From NCBI GenBank assembly GCA_002102225.1, contig LQPB01000023.1:1-56133 (forward strand): DNA of 56,133 nucleotides, given 5' to 3'. Under the pieces are notes generated by a model, which was given only the letters and a program-made list of their open reading frames with translations, was not told the origin of the DNA and did no database searches. The DNA is from Mycobacterium interjectum (GTDB taxonomy: Bacteria > Actinomycetota > Actinomycetes > Mycobacteriales > Mycobacteriaceae). Below, in pieces: positions 1-6,879 of the stretch (positions are counted from its first letter, which is position 1; every line of letters starts with the position of its first letter). The position numbers and the translations under genes were made by a program.

Positions 1-396
1 CGGTCGACTCGGCGGTCGACTCGGCGGTCGACTCGGCGGTCGACTCGGCGGTCGACTCGGCGGTCTACTCGGCGGTCCGCTCGGCGGTCGACTCGGCGGT
101 CGGCTCGGCGGTCGGCTCGGCGGTCGGCTCGGCGGTCGGCTCGGCGGTCTACTCGGCGGTCGACTCGGCGGTCGACTCGGCGGTCGACTCGGCGGTCGAC
201 TCGGCGGTCGACTCGGCGGTCGACTCGGCGGTCCGCTCGGCGGTCGACTCGGCGGTCGGCTCGGCGGTCGGCTCGGCGGTCGGCTCGGCGGTCGGCTCGG
301 CGGTCTACTCGGCGGTCGACTCGGCGGTCGACTCGGCGGTCGACTCGGCGGTCGACTCGGCGGTCGACTCGGCGGTCGACTCGGCGGTCGGCTCGG
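1..396 (+). repeat. 33-copy 12-bp tandem repeat with a 156-bp higher-order period
   Basis: Thirty-three 12-bp units with consensus CGGTCGACTCGG run without a break and encode the tetrapeptide S-A-V-x. The variable codon is GAC, GGC, TAC or CGC (D, G, Y or R). In unit order x reads D5 Y R D G4 Y D6 R D G4 Y D6 G. Units 7-19 (73-228) and 20-32 (229-384) are identical, so a 13-unit, 156-bp block is duplicated on top of the 12-bp repeat. The array stays in frame with the gene that follows. It starts at the window edge, so the true copy number may be larger. Confidence 0.95.
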
Positions 397-1088
397 CGGT
401 CCCGAAGATCAAACCGTTCTGGCATCAACTCTTTGGCGGCCGTCAATGGTGCTGGTGGCCAGCGTTCATCGCCTACTTCCGCGACGTCGTCGAACTCCAA
501 CTCGACGACGACATCTGGGACCGCTCCCGCGCCTACCAAGACGCTGAATCGGCCGGGTATTGGTGGCCCAACCGCGACTTCGTCATGGTCTGCGACACCC
601 CCACCGTCCTGCACATCGAAGCCGCGGCCGGCCAACACCGCATGCACTGCGAAACCGGGCCCTCCGTAGCCTGGGCCGACGGCTGGGGCCTCTACACCTG
701 GCACGGCACCCGAGTTCCTGCAGATCTGATCGAAACCGATTGGGATGTCGAACGGATCATGGCTGAATCCAACACCGAGATACGGCGCTGCGCTATCGAA
801 AAGATGGGTTGGGACCGGTTCGTCACCGCGGCCGGGATGAAGCTTGCCGACGAAGCCCCCGACCCGGGAAACCCTGGTCAGATGCTTCGGCTGTACGACG
901 TCCCCCGCAGTGTCCTGGATCTGCCTGTCCGGGTGCTGGTGGCGCACAACGCCACCCGTGAGCGTGATGGCTCCCGCCACGTCTTTGGAATGACGGTCCC
1001 GACCGACTGCAAGACCGCAATTCAAGCCGGCGCGTGGACATTCGACCTGAGCGCATCGGAGTACCAGCAGTTGGCGCGTGCAACATGA
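3..1088 (+). CDS. DUF6745-type protein with SAV[DGYR] repeats (5' partial)
   Basis: This frame is open from the left edge, with no start codon inside the window, so the N terminus is missing. Residues 1 to about 131 are S-A-V-x repeats. After them comes a Trp-rich globular region (WCWWPAF, GYWWPN) and then the segment HCETGPSVAWADGWGLY followed by WHGTRVP. That last pattern (GP, a few residues, W-DGW-LY-WHG-VP) is what I associate with DUF6745, a family of unknown function often found beside long degenerate repeats. The stop overlaps the next gene as ATGA. The biochemical role is unknown; the repeats look like a flexible or binding arm. Confidence 0.7.
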   Translation, partial: VDSAVDSAVDSAVDSAVDSAVYSAVRSAVDSAVGSAVGSAVGSAVGSAVYSAVDSAVDSAVDSAVDSAVDSAVDSAVRSAVDSAVGSAVGSAVGSAVGSAVYSAVDSAVDSAVDSAVDSAVDSAVDSAVGSAVPKIKPFWHQLFGGRQWCWWPAFIAYFRDVVELQLDDDIWDRSRAYQDAESAGYWWPNRDFVMVCDTPTVLHIEAAAGQHRMHCETGPSVAWADGWGLYTWHGTRVPADLIETDWDVERIMAESNTEIRRCAIEKMGWDRFVTAAGMKLADEAPDPGNPGQMLRLYDVPRSVLDLPVRVLVAHNATRERDGSRHVFGMTVPTDCKTAIQAGAWTFDLSASEYQQLARAT

Positions 1089-1576
1089 CCGTCCGCACTC
1101 TGTCAGCTCCCGATCTCCTGCGATCAAAAGCGCAGCGAGCAGAGAGCGGCTGTCTTGAATGGATCGCTGGACGCGACTGGGACGGCTACGGAATCGTCAG
1201 CGTCGACGGACGCAGCTACCGCGCTCATCGCGTCGCATATGAAGTAGCAACCGGCGAAAAGATCCCCTCTGGGGTAATGGTGCGCCATTCCTGTGACAAC
1301 CCGCCATGCATTGAACCCATGCATTTGCTGTTGGGATCCGGCCTCGACAACGTCCGCGATCGCGTCCGCCGCGGCCGATCTGCCGACCGGAATGGTGAGC
1401 ATTGCCCCACCGCCAAGCTGACATGGGAAAAGGTTCGCACGATTCGTGCGCTGGTTGCGAGCGGCCGAACACACCAGTCCGTTGCTTACGAGTACGGCGT
1501 TACGCGCGAATGTATTTCAACCATCGTCCGCGGAGTGAACTGGCGACCGGATCGCGATCCGGAGCGTGCGACGTGA
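1085..1576 (+). CDS. HNH endonuclease with C-terminal helix-turn-helix
   Basis: A 163-residue HNH nuclease of the HNH_3 type common in phages. The core has HRVAYE, RHSCDNPPC and EPMHLLLGS then DN, giving the His-Asn-His metal and catalytic residues. The C-terminal 50 residues (LTWEKVRTIRALVASG, HQSVAYEYGVTRECISTI) look like a helix-turn-helix that reads DNA. The ATG at 1085 was chosen because it forms an ATGA overlap with the upstream stop; a longer in-frame start at 1034 would overlap that gene deeply. It is free-standing rather than inside an intron, so it is either a homing-type nuclease or a phage genome-processing nuclease. Confidence 0.88.
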   Translation: MTVRTLSAPDLLRSKAQRAESGCLEWIAGRDWDGYGIVSVDGRSYRAHRVAYEVATGEKIPSGVMVRHSCDNPPCIEPMHLLLGSGLDNVRDRVRRGRSADRNGEHCPTAKLTWEKVRTIRALVASGRTHQSVAYEYGVTRECISTIVRGVNWRPDRDPERAT

Positions 1577-1767
1577 TCTACCTCCGCTGGCTAGAAGGCA
1601 GGTCCCAACTCGCTCTCTACCGAATCGCTGTCCGGGCGCGAGCCTGGCGTCTAGCAGCTCTCGCCGTGGCTTGGATTGACCACTGCGAGAAGCCGTCCTA
1701 CCACCACTCAATCCACACATGGGAATCGGCTATTCGGTCGACTCATCAACAACCAGAAGGGAAATGA
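1573..1767 (+). CDS. small hypothetical protein, 64 residues
   Basis: Starts at a GTG that overlaps the HNH stop (GTGA), so it is probably translationally coupled. The peptide is basic and Trp/Arg-rich (LALYRIAVRARAWRLAALA) with one amphipathic helix. I do not recognise a family. The coupling and the short gap to the next ribosome site support expression. Confidence 0.55.
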   Translation: MIYLRWLEGRSQLALYRIAVRARAWRLAALAVAWIDHCEKPSYHHSIHTWESAIRSTHQQPEGK

Positions 1768-1770
1768 ACA

Positions 1771-2181
1771 ATGGCAACAACCACTGAGATGATCGAGGCC
1801 ACCGGCGTCGCCGTGTGCACCAGCCAGGACCTCGACGTCGACATTCCTGTGCTGGCAGGTGTGCAGCGCCAGGGCGACGTCCTCGTCCGCCCCGCGATGG
1901 GCTTGCTCGCCACCACGGCCGTACCCGCGGCTGGCACGCCTGTCGTGCGCGGCGAATCCGGTGGCAACACCCACGCGATCGTGGCTGCCGACGGACCGGT
2001 CTACTGCGACGTATCAGCCGGTTCCGCGCGTGATCTTCGTGTTGCGGTCCTATCGGTGCCCGAGGGATCGACCGCCTACCTCGCCCATCCGGAACACGGT
2101 TTCATGGGCATCGCCCCGGGTGACTACGAGATCCGCCGCCAGCGCGAGATGGCCGAAGAAATCCGCATGGTCGCCGACTAG
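1771..2181 (+). CDS. hypothetical phage protein, 136 residues
   Basis: An ATG at 1771 follows a purine-rich AGAAGGGAAATGA ribosome site. The protein is acidic and beta-rich, with repeated Gly/Val turns (VLAGVQRQGDVLVRP, VVRGESGGNTH, CDVSAGSARDLRVAVL). It resembles a small beta-sandwich such as a decoration or DNA-mimic protein, but I cannot assign a family. It lies in the early operon before the replication genes, so a structural role is not indicated by position. Confidence 0.65.
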   Translation: MATTTEMIEATGVAVCTSQDLDVDIPVLAGVQRQGDVLVRPAMGLLATTAVPAAGTPVVRGESGGNTHAIVAADGPVYCDVSAGSARDLRVAVLSVPEGSTAYLAHPEHGFMGIAPGDYEIRRQREMAEEIRMVAD

Positions 2182-2183
2182 CG

Positions 2184-2618
2184 GTGGGCGCCCTGGATTG
2201 GCTCAGCGACCGCAGTGATCCACGCGTTGCTGCGGCGCTGGGCCGCCGGTGCAGTATCTGCCGCGCACAGCCCGGCGCCGATTGCCGGCACCCGTTCGAA
2301 ACCAAGGAACCGCTAGCAGAGATCGCCGCGGCCAAAGACGCCCAAGCCGATCAGATCGCCGCTGTGTCTACGTCGTGGACGGCCGACGAGATAGCCGAAT
2401 ACGTCCGCATCGAGAACGAGACCGCCGAAAGATGGCTGACCGCTGAGTCTATCGAATCCGCCAGCTGCAAGCACCGCCTCGACGGAGGCGACTGCGGCGA
2501 CCCTGTGTGCCGCGTACAACGAGCCACCGCGCTCAGCTGGATGTCCTATATGAACATGCTCGACTCAGATCGCAGCTACGCCGTAATGGACGCGGCGGAG
2601 GAGTTGCTCGATGCCTAA
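2184..2618 (+). CDS. Cys-rich zinc-finger-like protein, 144 residues
   Basis: GTG start two bases after the preceding stop. Residues about 23-37 carry C-S-I-C-R-A-Q-P-G-A-D-C-R-H, a CxxC-A-PG-xxC-H knuckle often seen in small actinophage proteins. A second Cys cluster, CKHRLDGGDCGDPVC, sits near residue 95. The rest is acidic and helical. It overlaps the next start by 8 bases. It is probably a metal-binding accessory or DNA-contact protein; the exact role is unknown. Confidence 0.62.
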   Translation: MGALDWLSDRSDPRVAAALGRRCSICRAQPGADCRHPFETKEPLAEIAAAKDAQADQIAAVSTSWTADEIAEYVRIENETAERWLTAESIESASCKHRLDGGDCGDPVCRVQRATALSWMSYMNMLDSDRSYAVMDAAEELLDA

Positions 2619-3507
2619 TGCGGCCGCGCTTATCGACGAGGGCCTGTGGCGTCGGGATCGCGAATTCCGTGCGCTGCCGCGGCTGGCTCAATGCACCTAT
2701 CTGCAGCTGCTGTCGCAGAAGGATCTTGACTGCGCCGGGGTGCTCACCCTGCATGTCGACATCCTCGTCCAGGGCTGCGCGGAGCTGACGTCCGATGCGC
2801 TGTGGCAGGACTTCAAGACGTTGGAAACGGCCCGATTTATCTTCGTCGACGCCGAGACCTACGAGCTGTTCGTCCGGAGCTATCTGCGCCGGATCAGCGC
2901 CCGTTCGCCGAACGCCTACAAGAGCGCGCTGCGGTCGGCGCGGATGGTGAATTCGCCGAAAATCCGCGTCGAGTTGGCGGCCGAGCTAAGACGGCTGGGC
3001 CGCAAAGATGCCCGCGAGGTAGCCGACGAGATAGACCCATCCGAACCAGATCCCGAACCCATCGGAACCCCTTCCGAATCCCCTCCCGAAGGGGTATCCC
3101 TTTCGAATCCCCCGGTTTCAGTACCAGTACTAGTACCAGTTCTCTCGTCCCAAGGTGGTTCAGTTGGGGAGGACCCCCCTTCTCCGTTCTGCGACCAGCA
3201 CCCCAACGGCACCAACGACAGCTGCCCTGCCTGCGGCGTGTGCCGCAGAGCACGCGAACACTGGGACCAGCAACAGCAACGCGCCAAACGCGCCGCGGCC
3301 GACTCCGCCGCCGCGCAACGGCGAGCCGATGCCGAGGCAGCCGCCCAAGCCATCCGTGCCTGCACCCTCTGCGACCCCGACGGCTACCGCAACGGAACCG
3401 TCTGCAGCCACGACCCGGCCCAAGCGGAAACCAACCGCAGCGGCATGGCCGCAGTCCGCGCAGCACTCGGAAAACCCCACCAACTCGACGACGAGGACCC
3501 GACGTGA
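2611..3507 (+). CDS. putative replication initiator / winged-helix DNA-binding protein
   Basis: A 298-residue protein. Residues 1-120 (LIDEGLWRRDREFRALPRLAQCTYLQLLSQ, shown here only in part of its pattern: LWRRD, FRALP, AQCTYLQLLS) match the N-terminal winged-helix type of actinophage replication or helix-turn-helix proteins. A Pro/Glu-rich linker follows (residues 145-190), then two Cys-rich knuckles (CPACGVCRR near 213 and CTLCDPDGYRNGTVC near 257). The layout of an N-terminal DNA-binding domain plus zinc knuckles in the early operon suggests origin or primosome work, but no ATPase motif is present. Its stop overlaps the next gene (GTGA). Confidence 0.6.
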   Translation: MPNAAALIDEGLWRRDREFRALPRLAQCTYLQLLSQKDLDCAGVLTLHVDILVQGCAELTSDALWQDFKTLETARFIFVDAETYELFVRSYLRRISARSPNAYKSALRSARMVNSPKIRVELAAELRRLGRKDAREVADEIDPSEPDPEPIGTPSESPPEGVSLSNPPVSVPVLVPVLSSQGGSVGEDPPSPFCDQHPNGTNDSCPACGVCRRAREHWDQQQQRAKRAAADSAAAQRRADAEAAAQAIRACTLCDPDGYRNGTVCSHDPAQAETNRSGMAAVRAALGKPHQLDDEDPT

Positions 3508-3887
3508 GCCGACGACGCAACCGAACCCGCCGAGGACACGGCGCCGCGGCCAACAAATGCCAACGCTGCCACGTCCGTTCGCAGCTCTACCTGTGCCCAC
3601 GATGCACCGGCGAACTACGAGAAATGCTCCTCGGTCTCGCCCAAGGGCAAGAGCTGCCCTCCGACCGTCGCGCCGCCGGCTGGATCGAATACCTCGAAGA
3701 CGCCGTGCTGGGCCGCACCCGGCTCGGCGAATCCGCGCGCCGCTCCACCGACCTCACCACCCCACTGCCCGTGCACCTCGGCGCGTCCGAGCTGCTCGGC
3801 GACGTCGAAACGATGCTCGCCAAATGGGCCGCCATCGTCAGCACGAAAACCGAAACCCTCACCGTCCCAGGAAAGGACACCGCGTGA
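3504..3887 (+). CDS. small zinc-ribbon protein, 127 residues
   Basis: The GTG at 3504 makes a GTGA overlap with the upstream stop; longer in-frame starts lie inside the preceding gene. The N terminus is very basic (SRRRNRTRRGHG). A CQRCHVRSQLYLCPRC zinc ribbon follows near residues 19-34, then a helical domain with a Leu/Trp pattern. A ribbon next to a basic tail suggests nucleic-acid binding. It lies between two other Cys-rich genes in the same coupled operon. Confidence 0.65.
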   Translation: MSRRRNRTRRGHGAAANKCQRCHVRSQLYLCPRCTGELREMLLGLAQGQELPSDRRAAGWIEYLEDAVLGRTRLGESARRSTDLTTPLPVHLGASELLGDVETMLAKWAAIVSTKTETLTVPGKDTA

Positions 3888-4417
3888 GCGCCGCCGAGCT
3901 GGCCCGGGCCCTGGCCGCCAACGTCGCCGCCATCGCCCGCCACGAAACCGCCGGCCAATGCTTCACCGAAGTCAAGGCCGCCGTCGACACGATCGAACGG
4001 ATGATCAACCGCCCAATCCCGGACCGCTTCCTCGGCCCATGCCCCGTCGTGCTCACCGACAACTACGGGGAACGCATCTGCAACACCGAACTCACAGCCG
4101 GCCGCAACGACGAGACCATCCAATGCCCATCCTGCAAAGCAACACACGACGTCAAAGAACTACAACAACAGCAATTCGACAAAATCGGCGACGAATCATT
4201 CACCGTCTCACAGCTTTACAAGATGATCCTGCCCATCATGCGCGAATACGTACCGCTGCGGACGCTGCAGCACTGGGCGGCCACCAGCAAGCTCATCCCA
4301 ACCGGCTACGACTCAGACGGCGAGCCACGCTTCCTGCTCAACGACGTGCGCGCGCTACGAGACGCCAAGCCGCAGAAAGCCGCAACCGGACGCGCCGCGA
4401 AACGGCGAGCATCATGA
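3884..4417 (+). CDS. zinc-ribbon plus helix-turn-helix protein, 177 residues
   Basis: GTG start overlapping the previous stop. Residues 1-50 are helical. A possible ribbon is made by CPVVLTDNYGERIC and then CPSCKATH (residues about 53-90). The C terminus (FTVSQLYKMILP, PLRTLQHWAATSKLIPTGYD, PRFLLNDVRAL) reads like a MerR/excisionase-style helix-turn-helix and wing. This fold is typical of small actinophage regulators. It ends in a basic tail. The stop TGA sits inside the ATG of the next, frameshifted gene. Confidence 0.65.
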   Translation: MSAAELARALAANVAAIARHETAGQCFTEVKAAVDTIERMINRPIPDRFLGPCPVVLTDNYGERICNTELTAGRNDETIQCPSCKATHDVKELQQQQFDKIGDESFTVSQLYKMILPIMREYVPLRTLQHWAATSKLIPTGYDSDGEPRFLLNDVRALRDAKPQKAATGRAAKRRAS

Positions 4418-4789
4418 AATACAGATACGCCAACCACGCCACCAGCAGCGAGACTCGCGCTCAAGGCATTCGACGCGTTCCTGCTCGACTGGACACCAGC
4501 CGCCATACGCGACCAGCTGCTCGGCCACCACACCAACCCTGCTGAGGTCGTGCGCCGCGCCATCCGCGGCATCGCCGACCAAACCGTCATCCCACTCAAA
4601 GACGGCCCAATCGGTTACGCCGTCTTCGTCGAGGAACCGATCTTCAACTCACGCGACTACCGCAACGGATACATCTACACCCCGGTCAGCCCCGTCTTCG
4701 AGAACCGCGTCCAGGGCGAAAACTCCCACGACGGACACCTCCGACGCCACGAAGGCAACTTCGTGCTCGGCGAAATCCACAAACTCTAG
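4414..4789 (+). pseudogene. frameshifted small gene (one extra A in an AAA run)
   Basis: The ATG at 4414 overlaps the upstream stop as ATGA, but its frame gives only 43 residues of low-quality peptide. The +1 frame from 4418 is open to 4789 and codes a good protein (LALKAFDAFLLDWTP, VRRAIRGIADQ, GYIYTPVSP) yet has no ATG, GTG or TTG until GTG 4550. Removing one A from the AAA at 4417-4419 joins ATG directly to that frame and yields a 124-residue protein. The family is not recognised. Either this is a real disruption, a sequencing error, a +1 recoding site, or only the 79-residue piece from 4550 is made. Confidence 0.6.
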
Positions 4790-4876
4790 AACCACCGAGA
4801 AGTAACCATTGGAGTGACCAATTATGCACTGCGACTTGACAATTCGATTAGTTATCGGCAACCGAGAGGGGAAGAA

Positions 4877-5011
4877 ATGAGCAGATGTCGATGTGGACAT
4901 CGCTGGTCAGGCAAGCGCGCTAGACAAAATCTAGTCAAGCACGCTAGACAAATAAGTTGCCTTATCAGACACCATTTTCACCCAGAAAGTGGACAAACTA
5001 CATCGATGTAA
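4877..5011 (+). CDS. possible 44-residue basic peptide
   Basis: The ATG at 4877 follows GAGAGGGGAAGAA, a good ribosome site. The peptide begins MSRCRCGHRW and is rich in Arg, His and Cys. The direct repeats fall inside it, and base composition is atypical for the phage. It could be a small regulator or noncoding control DNA. An in-frame GTG at 4814 would lengthen it to 65 residues. Confidence 0.3.
   Translation: MSRCRCGHRWSGKRARQNLVKHARQISCLIRHHFHPESGQTTSM
4912..4952. repeat. two 17-bp direct repeats, 24-bp period
   Basis: CAAGCGCGCTAGACAAA (4912-4928) and CAAGCACGCTAGACAAA (4936-4952) differ at one base. The first copy also forms an inverted pair, CTAGA with TCTAG, spaced by five bases (4920-4934). 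Spacing near two helical turns suits a dimeric operator or iteron-like site. No protein partner can be named. Confidence 0.6.
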
Positions 5012-5019
5012 CCTACACT
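4990..5019 (+). promoter_or_regulatory. candidate sigma-70-type promoter
   Basis: TGGACA (4990-4995) and TACACT (5014-5019) are separated by 18 bases in an AT-rich context, giving a likely start near 5026. Transcription would enter the 5049-5082 hairpin before reaching the first gene at 5104, so the leader could be attenuated or could make a short RNA. Matches to the hexamers are good but not perfect. Confidence 0.4.
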
Positions 5020-5048
5020 TGCGCGCGAAGGGCGTATTCGACGCGCCC

Positions 5049-5082
5049 AAAAAGCCTCCCAGCACCCGCTGAGAGGCTTTTT
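5049..5082. terminator. bidirectional intrinsic terminator
   Basis: AAAAAGCCTC pairs with GAGGCTTTTT, and CAGC pairs with GCTG inside it, leaving an ACCC loop and one mismatch. The stem is about 14 bp, with a T run on the plus strand and an A run in front, so it can work in both directions. It separates the early genes from the late operon. Confidence 0.85.
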
Positions 5083-5103
5083 CATGCCCGAAAGGCCACG
5101 CAA

Positions 5104-5316
5104 ATGCCTGTAACCCTCGACGTCGAGACCCGACTCAACCGCGCATCCGCAGAAAAAGTCGCCGACGAAATCCGCACCCTCGTCAAACAAGCCGTCCACG
5201 ACGGCGTCCAAGACGCCCTACGCCAGATCGCCGGCCGACAAGACATCGACGTGCACGGCGACCTCAGCGGCGCCCTGGCCTACATTCCCGAGCGCTTACG
5301 ACATGCCCAGACCTGA
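5104..5316 (+). CDS. stand-alone tape-measure-N-terminus-like protein, 70 residues
   Basis: The ATG at 5104 follows GAAAGGCCACGCAA. The start MPVTLDVETRLNR closely matches the start of the tape measure at 17003 (MPVFLDVESRLDR) and continues with a similar helix (VADEIRTLVKQA against AREIRQAFDAL). It then ends after 70 residues with no tape-measure body. It is probably a paralogue or a relic that kept the segment expected to contact chaperones or the tail initiator. It overlaps the next start by 14 bases. Confidence 0.62.
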   Translation: MPVTLDVETRLNRASAEKVADEIRTLVKQAVHDGVQDALRQIAGRQDIDVHGDLSGALAYIPERLRHAQT

Positions 5317-5686
5317 CGTCACCACGCTCATCGCCGACAACCTGCACTCCATGCCGCACCCAGACGGCAGACCGCGACGCTTCATGCACCACAGCCAATT
5401 CGCAGGCGGCGGCAACGACCCCAAAGTCCAAGCAGCCGTTAGGCAACTCGGCGAAGACCACGGCGTCTCCACCCAGCACCTACTCGAGCGCAACGGCTAC
5501 ACGATCACCCACAAGGACGATCCCAAGCCAGCAGACGCCGAAGGCTACAAGACTGCGCACATCAAGTGCCTACGCTGCGGCAAACAACTCCTCGAAATCG
5601 GCGTAGATAGTTCCATGACCGCGACGTTCAGCCGCATCGCGTTGCTGTCCATCACCCAGATCAACCCGGACTGCCCGCATGAGTAG
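5303..5686 (+). CDS. hypothetical protein with C-terminal Cys pair, 127 residues
   Basis: ATG at 5303 overlaps the previous gene by 14 bases. The N-terminal half is polar. The C-terminal half carries CLRCGKQLLEIG and ends CPHE, which could make a zinc ribbon. No family is recognised. Its stop overlaps the start of the next small gene (5679) by 8 bases. Confidence 0.6.
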   Translation: MPRPDVTTLIADNLHSMPHPDGRPRRFMHHSQFAGGGNDPKVQAAVRQLGEDHGVSTQHLLERNGYTITHKDDPKPADAEGYKTAHIKCLRCGKQLLEIGVDSSMTATFSRIALLSITQINPDCPHE

Positions 5687-5822
5687 CGCCGCCGAAAACC
5701 TCGAGAAGGCCGTCGCCGCAGTACAAGCCGCGACCGGCTGCACAGACAACCAGGCGCGCAGTGTCGTTCATTCCATCGGCGCGTTCATCATGCGGAGCTA
5801 CGCAGAGGAGCTGGCGCGGTGA
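5679..5822 (+). CDS. small helical protein, 47 residues
   Basis: A short gene starting at ATG 5679 inside the end of the previous gene, with its stop overlapping the next GTG (GGTGAG). The peptide (AAENLEKAVAAVQAATG, then QARSVVHSIGAFIM) is Ala-rich, helical and about 47 residues long. The tight overlaps on both sides are the main support. Confidence 0.5.
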   Translation: MSSAAENLEKAVAAVQAATGCTDNQARSVVHSIGAFIMRSYAEELAR

Positions 5823-6070
5823 GTCATCCCCAGTTCGACCCCAGCCAGCTCGCCGCGCTCAAAGCAGCACTCTCCGCGCCCAACATGCGCGAGCTGCTCC
5901 TACCGAACCGGGCCGCGGCCGCCCAGATGTTCAGCTACGAAGACGCGCTCAAGTTCGTCGAGAACATGGTCAACGCGCTCCACCGCACACCGCGGCTCCC
6001 GATCGCAGTCACGACCGCCAGAGAACCCGACGGCAGCATGACAATCCGCGTCACGCCAGACACCACCTGA
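5819..6070 (+). CDS. small hypothetical protein, 83 residues
   Basis: GTG at 5819 overlaps the preceding stop. The protein is helical in its first half (LAALKAALSAPNMRELLLP, FSYEDALKFVENMVNAL) with a beta-rich C terminus. No family is recognised. It ends two bases before the HNH gene in a coupled operon. Confidence 0.6.
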   Translation: MSHPQFDPSQLAALKAALSAPNMRELLLPNRAAAAQMFSYEDALKFVENMVNALHRTPRLPIAVTTAREPDGSMTIRVTPDTT

Positions 6071-6071
6071 C

Positions 6072-6395
6072 ATGCCAGGCACCCACCGCCGCACCACCAC
6101 CCAACGCGGCCTCGGCTACCGCCACAAGCAACAAGTCGCACACCTCAAACGCAACCACATCGAAGGCACACCATGCTGGTGGTGCGGCGAACCCATGTAC
6201 CTGGCGCAAGGACTCTCCGGCGACCACAGCGTCCCGAGATCCCAAGGCGGCCAACTCGCCGACCGCCTCCTCCACGAGCCATGCAACAGCGAACGCGGCG
6301 ACGGATCACGCGACCACCTACGCCCAGCCCTCACCGGCAAACACACCACACACGACTCGGTCGACCTCGGCCACCGAGCCATGGTCTGGGTCTAA
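6072..6395 (+). CDS. HNH endonuclease adjacent to the terminase
   Basis: A 107-residue HNH protein with CWWCGEPM, then GDHSVPRSQGG and CNSERGDG: a CxxC zinc site, the DH catalytic pair and the N-S-x-R-G-G-like end. HNH proteins next to terminase genes in cos-type phages assist cleavage at the DNA ends (established for HK97-like systems), so this position supports a packaging role. It starts at ATG 6072, two bases after the previous stop. Confidence 0.88.
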   Translation: MPGTHRRTTTQRGLGYRHKQQVAHLKRNHIEGTPCWWCGEPMYLAQGLSGDHSVPRSQGGQLADRLLHEPCNSERGDGSRDHLRPALTGKHTTHDSVDLGHRAMVWV

Positions 6396-6555
6396 CACCC
6401 ACACGGTCGAGAGCGCCCTAGCAAACCCTCCCGGCCGAGGCCGACCACCCATACCCCCCACCCCCTCCGAAAATACGGCGGGGGGGTATACCGCGGCGAC
6501 CGCCTGTCCGTCGCCGATTTTTACGTACAGGCCCAAAAAATCGGGGTTCCTGCCC
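6396..6555. promoter_or_regulatory. GC-rich inverted repeat before the small terminase
   Basis: The gap of 160 bases holds ATACCCCCC (6451-6459) and GGGGGGTAT (6481-6489), a 9-bp perfect inverted repeat with a 21-base spacer, followed by a GTATACCGCGG segment. No gene fits here. Its place between HNH and terminase is where cos or a terminase-binding site is often found, but a terminator or mRNA structure is equally possible. Confidence 0.4.
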
Positions 6556-6879
6556 ATGCCGCGCGCTAAATCTGCTGGTCAGCTGCTTATTGCTGATCTG
6601 GCGCAGCCGGACGATCGGTACGCGCTGACGGTGATGATCGTTGAGGCTGCCCGTATCGCTGATCGGCTGCAGAAGCTCGATCAGCTGCTGTGTGGCCAGC
6701 AAACTTTGTGGGCGCGGCTGCGGGAGAACCGCGAGGGCGACATTTACGTGTCGGTTGACAACGCGTTGTCGGAGGCGCGGCAGCAGGCGACCGTTCTGCG
6801 GCATTTGATCGCCGAGGTTCATCGGCAGCGGGCGCAGAACCCGGGACCTCCGCCTGAAGATGACCTCGCTGGCCTCTGA
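6556..6879 (+). CDS. terminase small subunit (putative)
   Basis: 107 residues from ATG 6556. The sequence is helical (LLIADLAQPDDRYALTV, IADRLQKLDQLL, ARQQATVLRHLIAE) and its length fits small terminases of actinophages. It overlaps the large subunit start by 20 bases. The small subunit recognises the packaging site and recruits the large subunit. Assignment rests on position, size and helical content rather than a sharp motif. Confidence 0.7.
   Translation: MPRAKSAGQLLIADLAQPDDRYALTVMIVEAARIADRLQKLDQLLCGQQTLWARLRENREGDIYVSVDNALSEARQQATVLRHLIAEVHRQRAQNPGPPPEDDLAGL

Larger units (their letters stand above)
4790..5103. other. low-GC control island between the early and late operons
   Basis: This 314-base stretch is clearly richer in A+T than its neighbours. 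It contains a possible 44-codon ORF, two 17-bp direct repeats, a possible promoter and a strong terminator, described separately. No confident gene is seen. It separates the early operon from the operon that leads into the terminase and structural genes. Confidence 0.6.

Noticed and set aside
1..396. CRISPR array
   Set aside because: Units are contiguous without spacers and keep an open reading frame, so it is a coding tandem repeat.
2894..3556. 220-codon reverse ORF
   Set aside because: It is the Arg/Gly-rich antisense shadow of the replication gene; the forward genes there have overlaps and ribosome sites.
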